A DNA stretch of 64,000 nt, from the NCBI GenBank assembly GCA_028829895.1, contig CM054182.1, positions 31,094,379-31,158,378 of the forward strand. The letters run 5' to 3'. The notes under the pieces are model-generated. The model was not told where the DNA came from. It did no database searches and saw only the letters and a program-made list of their open reading frames with translations. This document shows, piece by piece, positions 45,616-58,533 of this stretch. This stretch comes from Sinotaia quadrata (lineage: Eukaryota > Mollusca > Gastropoda > Architaenioglossa > Viviparidae). Positions within the stretch are counted from its first letter, which is position 1, and the number at the start of each line of letters is the position of its first letter. Made by a program: the position numbers and the translations under genes.

Positions 45616-46230
45616 ATAGTACGTTCAGAAATAGGTTAGGCAAATGTACTCCACCACAATTAAAAGCGGGTTAATTAAATTGAAATTCAGGGTTAACACC
45701 CAAGTCATCTGCTTAGATATCATCTTACAAATTTAAATTTTAAAGTGTTGGGTTTCTTATAGACAAACTACTGATTGAAAAATAAAAAAATACAAAACAA
45801 GAAAGAAAACCTCTAACCAGTTTTCAGAAATAGAATTCTATTAAAACGATCTGTCTTGCAGGATTCTTCCGACTATTGCACGTATTTGTCGTGTTTTTTA
45901 AATTTTACCAGAGAAAGGGAGTCCAGTTTCAATTAGATCCTTGATGTGGAAAACAAGATAATAACAAGACTTGAGTGAAACGAAATTCTTTCGACTTAGT
46001 GTTAACATTTTAAAGAAGTTTCTGTTTTAAAATAAAAACAAAACTATATTGGTGTGACGCATGTACATAAATGCCTTATATACAGACATGATTTCTGTGA
46101 ATAGGCATATTCACATAAACAACATAAAAATAGAGAAACATTTGTAGATAAACAGACGGATTAGGTAGGTAGATTGCTGGATAGATAAATCGATAGAGAG
46201 ATGGATAATGGATGCAAGGATAGATGTTTG

Positions 46231-46232
46231 AG

Positions 46233-46276
<44 letters not shown>
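46231..46276. repeat. (ATCT)n microsatellite
   Basis: Eleven tetranucleotide units, preceded by a GATAGAT-rich region. Confidence 0.97.
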
Positions 46277-46277
<1 letters not shown>

Positions 46278-46857
46278 AAACTCATTTTAGATAATGATTT
46301 CGTTGTCGTCGAATTAAATTTCACCGGGATTTTTTCTTGCTCGTGCCTAACGTTTGCTTATTTGTTTTCTTGACAGCTATAGGAAAATTATTGATATTGT
46401 TAATACAAATTAGGCAGATAGATTGAGAAAGAGTTAGAGTGATAAATAATAACATTACATTAAATCAGTGTGTTTATATTCTCTATAGTATGATGACATA
46501 TGTACTATTTAAAACTTCTAATAGGGCTGTATACATAGACCATAATTATTCTCTGCTCTTTTCTCCTTTCTCGTAGAGAGATCTGGCAGTACATGAAATA
46601 GGTAAACGCCCAATTAGCCTCTATCTTGATGGGTCGGCATATACAGGTTACATCTTTTTCTATATTCACAAAATTCTAAAAGTTTCCAGTATTGGTGCCT
46701 GAAACTATTTACACCAGACCTGAACAGACAGCTTGTTTCCATTTTTAACAAAGGAGGAATTAACTCTCCAATCATAATTACCTTCAGTCCTTCATTCTGA
46801 CATATGGGGAAATATTTTGTACTTTTCCATTGTTGCAATTTAAAACTATTTTCTAAC

Positions 46858-47067
46858 TTATGAGAAAGCATTCATTTTCTGATTGATTTGTCTATATAGA
46901 ATTCTTTTGCAAACTTTGTCACCTTTCTTACAAATTATTTTAATGAAAATTTTTTTTATCCAAGCACGTTTCCTATTATCGACCAGGGCTGCTTCCTCCT
47001 TTATTAATCCTCCTGTATTAATTTCTGATGGTGTTTGCTTCCTAGCATTTTCCTTGAATGAGTTTGT
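46858..47067 (-). pseudogene. Possible CARD-like domain relic
   Basis: The minus strand is open for 69 codons and reads GGLIKEEAALVDNRKRAW and then IIKKKGD-like ICKKGDKVCKRIL. The pattern G-x-L-x-x-E-E, a short gap and K-G-D followed by a helix resembles helices 2-5 of caspase-recruitment (CARD) domains. There is no clear start codon, splice site or partner domain, and a stop follows. The similarity is by eye only and may be chance. Confidence 0.25.
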
Positions 47068-47109
47068 CTACACTCAAGTCATTGCTCTGACACTGATTAT
47101 ATATAAATA

Positions 47110-47625
47110 CTGTCTATTAGCTAATATAACAGCACACCTGCATGTAGATAAATATAATGTCAGTAAGTGTGCTATGTATGAATAAGACAGTGCATGTAGA
47201 TATGTTTATTACGTCAGTAAGTTTGTCATGTATGAATATAAGACTGTGCATGTAGATATGTTAATTACGTCAGTAAGTGTGCTATGTATGAATAAGACAG
47301 TGCATGTAGATATGTTTATTACGTCAGTAAGTGTGCTATGTATGAATAAGACAGTGCATGTAGATATGTTTATTACGTCAGTAAGTTTGTCATGTATGAA
47401 TATAAGACTGTGCATGTCGATATGTTTATTACGTCAGTAAGCGTGTTATGTATGAATATAAGACAAGTGCACGAGGATATGTTTATTAGGTCAGTTAGCG
47501 TGTTATGTATGACTAAGAGAGAGTGCAGGTAGATAGGTTTATTACGTCAGAAAGGTGTTATGTAGGAATAAAACAGTTTTATGTAGATAAGTTTATTATG
47601 TCAGTTATGCATGAATAAGATAGAG
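47110..47625. repeat. About 53-bp minisatellite
   Basis: Nine copies with TATGTTTATTACGTCAGTAA, GTGTGCTATGTATGAATAAG and ACAGTGCATGTAGA. Two variants (GTGTGCTATG and GTTTGTCATG) alternate. Confidence 0.95.
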
Positions 47626-47629
47626 TGCA

Positions 47630-50095
47630 AGCAGTGCGTGTCAGGGTACGTCATTAGTCCGTAAAGACACCACAGTGCAGTAATTAAGTGGGTCAATACG
47701 TTAAAGGCACATGAGTGGCTTAATGTGAAACTGTAAATGTTTTTCAGCAGTATACGTGTTGGAGATCTTTTCTGCTGAAGCACTCTTACACAGGTGTTTA
47801 CAGAAGTTTGGCCTCTCTTTGACCTAGTTCTGCTGCTATCCCAGACTTGCGCTAAAATTATTGGCTGCCATTCTGCCTCCTCCTCGACCACGGTGCCAGC
47901 CACCCATCCTGTCAACAACTACTACAGATGTTTAAGATTCCTTCTCCCCAGTGGAGAGAACACTGCAAGTTATAATTGAAGAGTGCAGACTTATTGACAG
48001 TTGTCAACTTGCTAATAGAGTAAACTTTTCTGCACTGTAACTTTAGTTGTAGTTTTATTACCATTGACTGCGCATGTATAGTGCGCCAACTGTAACCTTG
48101 TTTTGTCTATGTTTGACATATTTTAGCAGCTAGTGGTTGTAACCTACCCTCTTTTTTTGTTAAATATTAAGTGTTATTAAGTGTTTATTTCATTCTTCTG
48201 CTAATTCTATCACTTATTTACGTCTCTCCTTGTATTACTGAGAGTGAATGAGTGCATCCTGTATCAGCATCCATAGTCGCATTCACCCACATGCATCACA
48301 CACATATTTACACACAAACATACACAAAGCAAACACACAGCACAACACAAACACACATTTACACACAAAACATGCATACATACATGTACACAAACGCACA
48401 AATACACACAAACACATACAATAGCATTTCTTTATTTGAACAATATGGACGTAATGACGTTATCCTGAACTATGAAATCTAGAGATCGAGTGATGGTTCA
48501 GTCGTTAGTATTTCACCTTTACGAACACAACGTATTCTGTTGTTAGTATTTCACTTTTACGAACATAACGTATTCTGTTGCGTATCAATCTTCATGCGCA
48601 TACGGTACAGAGAGACTGAACGTTCACTGCAAAACACCGTGGCAGCTTGTACTCGGAATCTTAAATCTTAATCTTAAAAGCGCTGAATATTTCTTTTATT
48701 AAATGCACTCCTCTTTCCTTAAAGCTGTGATCAATTCCAGTTTGTTTGTTTTGGTGTGAAAACAGTGAACAACCGGACGGTAAAGAGATACCTTATTAGC
48801 ATCTGGCACAACTTGAAACCATGGTAACTAAACACAAACAGTTCTTCAAATAACTTAGTATGAAGCAATCAGAAGAACATTTGAAAACACATGGTACGGT
48901 TTCGAAAGCGCACATGGCGATTGGATCAATCCGGAAATGTCAGCAATGATAACTATGCCCTGGGTCATAACACTCAATTGCATTTAGCCAAGATATTAAA
49001 CGCAACCAATCAGCGATAACCTTAAAGGCGGATTGTGTTGGTGTTTTTTTCCTCCAATTTTCTTCTTCCCCATTAATTCTCAATCGGTCAAGGCTTTTTG
49101 AAACACGACCAGTAGGTAATAATTTTAGACGGTTACAGGAAGTAAGCTGTGCTTCAATCATTAGGAGCCAATCGCAGAATGTCGTCTGCAGTCACATTGC
49201 CCCGAGAAATGCTTTCCGATTTAAAAGGAAAATGCCGCGTAAATATGAACCGGATAAACAGTATATAACGATGTAATCTAAGATTTTAAAAAAAAGTTTT
49301 GTAATAGCAGACAACGTTTAACTTCAAACTTTGGTGTGAGTAATACTTCTCTTTGACTTGTTTTGTTTCCTGATTCGTGCGGTGAGACAACTCTGACGCA
49401 AGTTATTGGGTTCCTTCCTGCCAACTCGCTGATAAAAAAGTTCCAGACGGTGAATGCAGAGAGACTTCTACACATAATTACTTGCAAAGACAGTACGAGC
49501 AATCAGTGTAACGGCATCGTATTTCAGCAAGCTCGGGCAAAGTCTTGCAAGGTCGTTTGCATCTGTTTTGAAACACGAAGATAACCATAGCCGCGTGTTT
49601 CGTGCTCGCGCGTGGCAAAGCAAAAAGAAACTACTATTAAAAGTCATAGCAAGGTCGTACGCATTTCAGATTTCTTCGATGGAACGCTCGGGTTCATAAG
49701 GAGGTCATGCATTCATTCCCCTTGTTACGCGAGGTCGAAATATGCCGAATCTCTTCGCCCTGATCGGGCGTACCCCTGAATCGAACGTGCATGATTTTGC
49801 TAGGTTGTTCAGATCAATGACATATATTTGGCAGACGAGCTTCTGGTGCCACTACCGTAAGATGAAAGCAGATACAACGCTGGTCCCCTAGGTCATCGAG
49901 CGACCGAGATAAAAGACAGTTTCGTTACTAGTAAGAAAGTGCCATTGTAGTTTAGCATGACGCATACGTGTTTTGCCATTTTCCAGTGAGGTTACTGCAG
50001 AATGCCCCCCCTCCCTCCTCCCCAGGGAAGACCATGCAGCACGAAGGCCTTCTGAGGGTAGGGACCGCACATATCAAATGAAGGGCTTTCAATAA
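47630..50095. other. Gene-free stretch
   Basis: Includes CA-rich low-complexity DNA (48275-48425), a 43-bp two-copy duplication near 48500-48580 (TTAGTATTTCAC), and a repeat-free island at about 48880-49560 with several CCAAT/ATTGG words and balanced composition. No gene can be assembled. Confidence 0.35.
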
Positions 50096-50149
50096 CTGTA
50101 GTGGCTTGATGGTAGCATGCTGACCTATCTAACTGCTAGGCGCCCTAGC

Positions 50150-50672
50150 CAGATTCTAGTTTTTCTCTGACCTTATCCTAATTGTCTTTCTCTGGCCTGG
50201 TTCTAGATGTCTTTCTCTGGCCTGATTCTAGGAGTCTTTATCTGGCTTGATTCTAGGAGTCTTTATTTGGCTTGATTCTAGAAGTCTTCATCTGGCTTGA
50301 TTCTAGGAGTCTTTATCTGGCTTGATTCTAAGAGTCTTTATCTGGTCTGATTCTAGGAGTCTTTAACTGGCCTGATTCTTGTTGTCTTTCTCTGGTCTGA
50401 CTCAAGCTGTTTTTCTCTGGTATTACTCTAGTTGCCTTCTAGGAGTTGTCCTTCTCTGGTCTAACTCTAGGAGTGTCTTTCTTTGGCCTGATTTTAAGTG
50501 TCAGAAGTCTTTCTCTGGCCTGACTCTAGGAGTGTTCTTCTTTGGCCTGATTTTAGGAGTCCGGAGTCTTTCTCTGGCTGACTTCAGGAGTCTTTCTCTA
50601 GCCTGATTCTAGGAATTGACTTTCTCTGGTCTGTCTCAATGAATCTTTCTCTAGCCTGATTCTAGGTACGAT
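50150..50672. repeat. About 25-bp minisatellite
   Basis: Roughly twenty copies of TCTTTCTCTGGCCTGATTCT plus AGGAG, with variants TCTTTATCTGGCTTGATTCT. Confidence 0.93.
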
Positions 50673-52590
50673 GTGTGTACAAGAGATACACGGTGTGCAC
50701 AGTACAGCGAAAACAATTTAAGAAAGTCAGTAATATAGAGCAGTCATAACTACTTTAAATACAGTTTTAACGTGGCATTATATACAGCAGGAAGCAAACT
50801 TACAACAATGTACAAGTTGCATGGTGCTCAGGTGATCGACTGCTCGTCAAACACGTGATGCATGTTGCAAGATGTAACCTTAGAGTGTTAAGCAGGATCA
50901 GATTCCACCCAACCACCGGTGAGCATAAACAAATGCTATACCAACACCTTTACAGACATGTGACCATTGGGCTACATGAGAGTAATTATACAGGATCTGT
51001 GACCATCTTGAGCATACATGTAAGTCTGTGCAAATCCATGCGTGATTCTGTAAATTTAGCAGTATACAGGATCTGTGACCCCCCCTTGAGTATATGTGTA
51101 AGTCTGTTGCAGTCATTTCACGATACTGTAACTCTAGCAGTGGAACAAAAGGCATGCAGACTGTTCATACTGCCCACAATGGCGTGTCGTAGTTTCTAAA
51201 ACGAGCGTGATGCCTCTCTGACCTTTTTATCAGACGATGTTTCAGCATGCCAACGATTGAAACAAAAGATGACACATGTCCATCACGGCAAGTTTCGCGA
51301 AGACACTGGTTACGTTGTATATTTCGCAATCACGGTTAGATCTATTAAAGAATGGCATTTAACTAACCTCTAAGCTACAGAGATAAAAAGAACGAAAATA
51401 GAAGAGGAAAGAATTAGAAATCACTCTCGCCCGATCCACCCTCGCTCCACCTACTCACCTTGGAGAATGTTACTAAAAATAAAATAAAGCTAATGTGACT
51501 TTTAAAAAAAAATCATTTTTTCTATGAAATGCGCACAAAAACTTCCCGTTCGCTTACTGACATCCAAACCAGATTCAGACTATCCGTAGACGCTTAATTA
51601 TTAGTTCCAGTCAGAATAATAATACACAAGCGAAGACTATAGAGCGATTAAAAATAGCCTATTTCCAAACAGACAAGCATCGAAAAATAATAAATAATAT
51701 TAAGAAATAAAAATAAAAATGCCAAAATGCACATTTGGGGGCGATTCTAATAAAAGGAAATGTCTTGCCTTGTTTCCTATTATTATTAATGAATGAATAG
51801 TATATCAAGGTGTGTGGATAGCAGAGAGTGACCCAGAGTCCTACTGAGGAACTGCTTCAAAGGTGTGCTGAAGTCTTGAGAAAATGCAACTTTTCAGTGC
51901 GGACATTTGGGTCTGTATATTAATAATGGTAATTGGATTCCTTCCTTGAACTGCAAACTCCGTTAACTCTATGTGCCTTGAGACTCAAGAAAGCGGCCCC
52001 TTTCTCAGTTGGGTGTGTGTGTGTGGGGCAGTAACCTCATTATCCTCCCAGATTTTACTCCTCATTGATCCGTGTGTGCTAGAGGCGGCCAAAGGAATCC
52101 CTTTTCTCTCAGCGAGGATGGCAACTTTTAAAATGAAATTAAAATGATTATTCTGGTGGCCCTGTCTGATGACGTCGTCTCAGCTTCCTTTACGAATCTG
52201 ACGTCATTACTTTCAGTAATTACTACTTTGAGAGTTGGCATATTTATCTGATGCATCATTGCCGCCAAGAATTAGTAGTTTGAGAGAGGCACATTCTTTT
52301 GACTATCATTATTTTCAACAATTACAAGTTTGAAAGTAGGCCAATATTTTGTTATTTGATTTAAGCATATAAATAGAAAACACCCAGCCCACACACCCAT
52401 CCACACAAATCTTTCTTAATGTCATTGACTTCTGTGAACCGGACATTGTGCAATCATTTCAAAGAAATGTCACTATGTCTACCCACTTACGTTTATATTG
52501 TAAGCCGGGTATCTACGTTTTAACATTAAGGTGTCTAGAGTCCTAATATTAGAAATCTGAATATTTCTTCATGAAACTTCAGTCCAGTTA
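50673..52590. other. Gene-free stretch with candidate regulatory island
   Basis: Between 50985 and 51130 is a loose duplication (CAGGATCTGTGACC...GTAAGTCTGT). The part 51880-52350 has no repeats apart from a short GT run, balanced composition, several TAAT cores and two TGACGTC-type CRE half-sites near 52170-52205; it looks more like a regulatory element than its surroundings. Confidence 0.35.
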
Positions 52591-52611
52591 TTAGCATGAT
52601 AAAAACGTGTT

Positions 52612-52875
52612 TAAAGACAATTAATCCTTGTACTAATTACTACTGTACAGTACTAAAGTGGTCTCATTGCAGCCATCACATGATGTTAATGACAATTAAT
52701 CCTTGTACTAATTACTACTGTACAGTACTAAAGTGGTCTCATTGCAGCCATCACATGATGTTAATGACAATTAATCCTTGTACTAACTACTACTGTACAG
52801 TACTAAAGTGGTCCCATTGCAGCCATCACATGATGTTTGATGACAATTAATCCTTGTACTAATTACCTCTGTGCA
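52612..52875. repeat. 75-bp minisatellite
   Basis: Three full copies and a degraded fourth: GACAATTAATCCTTGTACTA, TACTGTACAGTACTAAAGTG and CATTGCAGCCATCACATGAT. Confidence 0.97.
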
Positions 52876-52974
52876 GTAACTAAGTGGCCCCAAGGCAGCT
52901 ATACCTGAGTACACGATGAGGGTGTAATGAGATGGGAGAAGAAGGGACGAGACAGGACTTCTATGCAGAGAGTT

Positions 52975-53365
52975 GTCTCTCCTTTTCCACTCTCATTCTA
53001 TCTTTTTCTCTCTCTCCGTTTTCTGAGTTTCTATTATGTCACACTTTCTCTTTCTCTGTCACTCACACTTTCTGCCACAGTCTCTCTTTCTCGCATGTTA
53101 TCTTTTTGCTATTCTGTTTCTCTCTCCATTGCACTTTCTCTCTTGACTGTTATTCTCTGGGTTTTTCCTCTGTACGTGTGTTACTTCCCCTTTCCTGTCA
53201 TACTCTATGCGTGCGTGTGTGTGTATGTGACTTTTCTTGTAACATTCTTTTTCTCTGTCATACATTTTTTTGTCATTCTCTCTCAATATCATCCTTTCAT
53301 TCTCGATATCAAACTTCTGTCAAACTTCTATTCACACACGCTCTCTTTCTCTCTCTATCTAAATC
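52975..53365. repeat. CT-rich low-complexity tract
   Basis: Pyrimidine-rich TCTCTTTCTC-type sequence. Long open frames across it are compositional. Confidence 0.85.
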
Positions 53366-53589
53366 GAATTTACATATAGATTTTAGAATATTTTATTCAT
53401 ACACATAGTGAATACAGAGAAATGTTTAATAACTTCCAATATGCCAGAAGAATATTGTGCATTAACACCAAAGTTTAACTTTGTATGGCTACACCGAGAC
53501 CTTGCTCTAAAATAATCTGGCACATGACCTTTAGAAACAGGTTCATTAAAAAAAAACCAAACCCGTTTTTAAAGCCCGCGGTTAAAATG

Positions 53590-53885
53590 TACAATGAACT
53601 GCAGGTCTAAAATCTGATAAATGGTGAACTAGATTACAGTTATAAAATATGACTAAATGAAAAGCTAGGATACATTTATTTTAAAAAATCCCTAAATGGT
53701 AAAATAAATTACAATTATAATACATGACTACACTGTACACCACACTAGTGTCAGAAACATGACTATCAACTCTCAAATAGATTACAGTTAAGAATAATGA
53801 CTAGTTAGATTACAACTATTGAATATGATTAAATCGTAAATTAGATTACTACTATAAAACATGACTAAATAGTAATTTAGAACTG
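53590..53885. repeat. Degenerate about 30-bp repeat
   Basis: Loose copies of AGATTACAGTTATAAAATAT with GACTAAAT. Confidence 0.7.
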
Positions 53886-54299
53886 TGATGGTACGAGGTA
53901 CCTGTCAAACTGTCATTAATTTTTCTAACTCTCAGGGCCACAATGTACTGTTAGACTGTCTGGAGCAGACTATATTTTAGATCGTGCAGTTTCACATCTG
54001 CTAGCTCCTCTCTTGCACAATATTATTCATTCTTGATCGATCGAATACGTTTAGTTGTAATTATTCGCCAGATATTTAGCCCGAATGACCACGTGACTGG
54101 CTTGATCTGTCTCCGTTTGTGCCGAAATCAGCCCCCCCCCCATTTCTTAAATCAATCATTACTGCCACCACCAGTGTTGAAATTCTCTCAGACACCACTA
54201 GGTCTTTTTGTTGCCGAGAAAAGTAGGTCAGATGGAACTTATGCTCATTATGCAAATGTATTAAACGTTTTCATTTATGTAAATATTTATTATTTAAAT

Positions 54300-54780
54300 T
54301 CACTCTTTTTCTACCATATTTACTTTGTCTACCTCATCTTCACTATTGTCACGCTATCTACCATATCTATTTTGTCTACCCAGTCTTCATATTGGCACTC
54401 TACCATATTTACTTTGTCTACCCAGTCTTCACTATTAACACTCTAACATATTTACTTTGTCTACCTCATCTTCACTATTAACACTCTATCTACCACATTT
54501 ACTTTGTCTACCCAGTCTTCACTATTAACACTCTATCTACCACATTTACTTTGTCTACCTCATCTTCACTATTAACACTCTATCTACCATATTTACTTTG
54601 TCTACCCAGTCTTCACTATTAACACTCTACCATATTTACTTTGTCTACCTCATCTTCACTATTAACACTCTATCTACCACATTTACTTTGTCTACCCAGT
54701 CTTCACTATTAACACTCTATCTACCACATTTACTTTGTCTACCCAGTCTTCACTATTGTCACTCTATCTACTCGCAGGAT
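54300..54780. repeat. About 46-bp minisatellite
   Basis: About ten copies of TATCTACCACATTTACTTTG and TCTACCCAGTCTTCACTATT; CCAGTC and CTCATC variants alternate in part, and some copies lack TATC. Confidence 0.95.
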
Positions 54781-55534
54781 ATTTATAAATCTCACTTGGA
54801 TCTCTTCAATAAATATTAAAAAAGAAATATAAGAAGAATAAAATTTAGATGTAAGAAATGAGTGGTAAATAAAATCTAAATGTAGATGCAAATAGGAGTC
54901 TAATAGGAGCATATACACACATATGTCATAGCATCACCTTAAGACAGAACATATGTTTTTCTGGGTCAAAGAGAAGAAGTTAGTTAACTAATGTATTTTT
55001 TCCCCAGCAAGTCCGACCTTGTTGTGAACTCTGGTCAAGTGTAAATCCAACCAGTCAATTATAGTAGACACTCATAGGGAAAGATGACCTTGATTGTAAG
55101 TGTCTGACTGAAAGAGGGGAAGGGAGATGGTTTTTAGGATGGAATATTGGAACTCCACTGTGTGAATGAAAGAGCTCGGATGCAGCTCTGCCTTTAGGTC
55201 AACTGAATAGTCTTTAAATAGGGGAGTAAACCCAAACCACATGTTTTTCCCCCAGTAAAGACACATCTCATGTGTGTAGCAAAAGCCCAGATTTTGATGC
55301 AGTGTAAGTCTGTTTGAATGATAAGCCAAAAGGCTGGAAAAAAAGAAATCTGTAGGTTACAGATGACTTTGATCCTTGGTTTCACTGAACAAAGGTAGAG
55401 TTGCATTTACAATATTTCGTGATTAATAATTTTGTGTAAAATATAATCATAATAATTTACCATGTATAATTAATTTAGGTTTATTTCAGGGTAGTGAAAT
55501 TGTGCTCAGTGAAAATAATTAGCCTTGCTTGCAG

Positions 55535-55603
55535 GCCGGATTCGACCCATCCACAGACGAACTGGCCAACGATATCGTGCGAGAAATTAAAGATTTATTT
55601 TGA
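55535..55603 (+). CDS. Candidate terminal coding exon of an unidentified gene
   Basis: A GC-richer patch follows an acceptor-like TTGCTTGCAG and reads AGFDPSTDELANDIVREIKD then LF and TGA: 22 codons of protein-like sequence with an amphipathic helix pattern. The frame is closed by TAG 15 nt upstream of the acceptor, so it can only be coding if spliced. I recognise no family and no upstream partner exon in the window. Its short length makes chance possible. Confidence 0.35.
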   Translation, partial: AGFDPSTDELANDIVREIKDLF

Positions 55604-55604
55604 T

Positions 55605-55795
55605 TATGTTTTTGATGTTTATCTTGTTATTTCAGTCTGTTGTCTAACTGGTGTTTTTCTTGTTATTCCAGTCTGTTGTCTAAGTGATGTTTTGCTTGTT
55701 ATTTCAGTCTGTTGTCTAATTGGTGTTTTTCTTGTTATACCGATCTGTTTCTAATTGGTGTTTTGTTAGCTTATTCAAGTCTGTTCTCTAACTGT
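55605..55795. repeat. 36-bp repeat with acceptor-like units
   Basis: Five copies of TTGTTATTTCAGTCTGTTGT plus CTAACTGGTGTTTTTC. Each unit contains a branch-point-like CTAAC and a T-rich tract before TTTCAG. Confidence 0.9.
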
Positions 55796-55989
55796 TGGTC
55801 GGGTTAAAATAAGTCTGCAGCAAAACATTACATACTTCCTACTAATATGCCAATATGTCGCACGAGCAGATCTCTGAAAATTTACATACTTATGATTAAA
55901 CATTCCGAATAAAATATTTTTTATATTTATTTTAATTTCAATGTTTCTTTCCTCCTTTTCTTTCTTTTTTTTCTTCAAAACCCAGTTAT

Positions 55990-56285
55990 GGGTTGTCTGT
56001 TCACTGATTCATCTGTTTCTAATAATAGTCGTGTTTTTATTTTAATTCAGTATATCGCTCTCTCTCTCTCTCTATTGCTAGTTGTGTTCTTATTTTAATT
56101 CAATCTATTTATGTCTCTCTACTGATAGTGGTGTTTTAATTCACGAGGTGTTTTTATTTTAATACATTCTATTTATCTCTCATCTGACAGTGGTATTTTA
56201 TTTTAATTTAGTACATCTATCTGTCTATCTCTATTGATAGGGATGTTTTTATTTTATTTCAGTATTCTATTTGTATTGATTATGT
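55990..56285. repeat. Degenerate 45-60 bp repeat
   Basis: Five to six loose copies with GTGTTTTTATTTTAATTCAG and TCTATTTATCTCTC, again acceptor-like. Confidence 0.8.
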
Positions 56286-56936
56286 AATATCATGAGAGAA
56301 AAAATGCAAAAAATATCACTTGCACTTTTCATTCTATAACCATCAACAGAAGAATGATGAAAAGAAGCCGAGAAATAAAAACTGAAGTGAAATTCACGAG
56401 AAGAAAAGATAGAGACTATGAAGCTACACTCATCTTGCATGAAGAGTTACCTTCCCTACATTAATTGGAAATCTCTAAATGTACATAGGACAGCTGAACG
56501 TCTTCACATTTTTCTGGCTTTATTTTTTATTTTAAATTTATTATGTGCATGAGTTTGTGCATGTGTGCACGTGTATTGGTGTATGAGTTTGTTTGCCTGT
56601 ATGTGAGATAGCTATGCTTTGAGGTAAAGATGTATTTTTTAGAGCATTGTATAACTTGATGTATCTAGTTCTCAGTTTCAGACGGCGTTAAAAAATAAAA
56701 TGTATATATCCTCGATTATATTTAAATAGTTATTTTTGAAAACAGGCCAATGCTAAGAACAAGACTGCAGGACACATCATTTGGAATAATAAACTGAGCA
56801 GTCGTAACGAATATTAAAAGACGTAATCCTGTAACATGAAAAATTCCTAAGCTTATATGAAGAGCTTTCGAAATTTAGGGTATGTTAAATTTATAAGAGC
56901 GTACGATAGATATGTTCTTACCGTAGAAATAATGTT

Positions 56937-56945
56937 CACACACAC

Positions 56946-57034
<89 letters not shown>
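56937..57034. repeat. (AC)n microsatellite
   Basis: About 48 AC units with one CG interruption, the longest dinucleotide run in the window. Confidence 0.98.
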
Positions 57035-57035
<1 letters not shown>

Positions 57036-58440
57036 TCTCTTCATCACTTGCAAATCCTATCGCCGGAAATGTCATACATGTTGACAGGACACTCTCAGAA
57101 GAAAACGCAGATGGTATTGGTCGTCGAACAAGGGGAAGTGAGTTATGTGCCGGTTCTGTGGGCCTGTGCATCTGATGGATCTGTCTGGACACCTACAGAA
57201 ACTTGTAGTCTTTACGTGGGTGCGTCAACTTTTTGCTTCTATCAGTCCTTTGTTGTCTTTTTTCTTTCCTGTTCTATCGGCTCATTCTGTTTATCCTCTT
57301 TGTGTTCTCTCTCTCTACTTTTTTGACAGTCTCTCTTTTTATTTTTCTCTCGTTCTCCCTGTTTCTATCATTATAATGAGAGAAAAATAAAAAGAGAGAC
57401 TTATTTATCTATAATTATCTCTTCACCTTCTCCATGTTAGTTCCGTCTCTCAACTCTAAGTTTTGTCACTCTCAGTCTCTCCCACATAGGAGTGGATTAT
57501 GAAAACTAGCATTAAAACTCTCAGTGTAAAACAAAATATAGAAGTGGATTAGGAAAACTAGCGTTAAAGACTAAGTGAAATGGAATCTAGGTCAAACATT
57601 TTGTGATAAACATGCTTTGTCCCGTTACTAAGAAACACAATCCCCAAAACACTTGGGATAAAAGCAAGCAGAAGTGACGTCAGGCAGGGGGTCAAAGGGC
57701 TGCGAATGTAATTTTCTCACACCCAAATGAACATCAACTCTCTTTCATCATTATCTCCCAGTACTGGGAAAATTAACATCTAGCCATAAATTCTGTTATG
57801 CTACAAATGCGTTTTAAAGAGCAGCTTAGACAATTCACTACATGGTTGAGGAATTCAACACTAGATCGAAAAAAAAACCTACACAATAACTAAACAGATC
57901 TTTTAGGCAGGTCGTACTGTAAGCACCAGGTCCACACTCGCTAATTTGTATCCTGGATTTTCTATTCAATCGCCATAGTCTTCAGCTAAATCACAATTCA
58001 CATAATAGTACAAAAGTCCATAAGTGAGGGAAATTCAAGTCATCTAGTGTGAAGGAAACAAATATGCTGATCGTGACGTGGCACTGGGCAGGACGGCATG
58101 TAGGTATAGACAAGAGTAAGGCTAAACTCGGCAATTTAAGCAGAATCATTTCTGGTGGTAGTTCGCCATGTCATGGCATCACCTTTCCTGGCTACTGATA
58201 ATTTCTAGTCCTGATGACTTCCGACCCATGGTGAAAATTGGCTTAGCAACACAACCATTGGTCCAATAGTGTTTTCCCGAAGAACACTTAGTAAACACCT
58301 AATGGAACAAGTCTTGCCTAGAAATAAAGCGAGGAAACATAGGAGAATCCCCTAGACAAGCAGCAGCTGGGGAAGACGAAGAAATTATGCTCTGTGCGGC
58401 TATTACTGACTGGCTGGAAAACACGTAAGAATTGACTCCC
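57035..58440. other. Gene-free stretch
   Basis: Unique sequence at the start (57050-57200), where a strong donor-like GGGGAA|GTGAGT occurs at about 57134-57143 without a convincing coding exon; then a CT-rich part (57245-57370) and a short two-copy duplication (GTGGATTA...AAAACTAGC, 57490-57562). Confidence 0.35.
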
Positions 58441-58463
58441 TCTCTCTCTCACTTACTCATTCA

Positions 58464-58465
<2 letters not shown>

Positions 58466-58532
<67 letters not shown>
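58466..58532. repeat. (AC)n microsatellite
   Basis: About 32 uninterrupted units. Confidence 0.98.

Positions 58533-58533
<1 letters not shown>

Noticed and set aside
46614..46871. 85-codon minus-strand frame downstream of the CARD-like relic
   Set aside because: No similarity recognised and no splice link to the relic.
52927..53408. Two overlapping 150-codon open frames
   Set aside because: They come from a pyrimidine-rich low-complexity tract (Ser, Leu and Phe only) with no domain or splice support.
57048..57143. Possible exon ending at GGGGAA|GTGAGT
   Set aside because: The donor is strong but the acceptor options are poor, and the short peptides in each frame match nothing I know.
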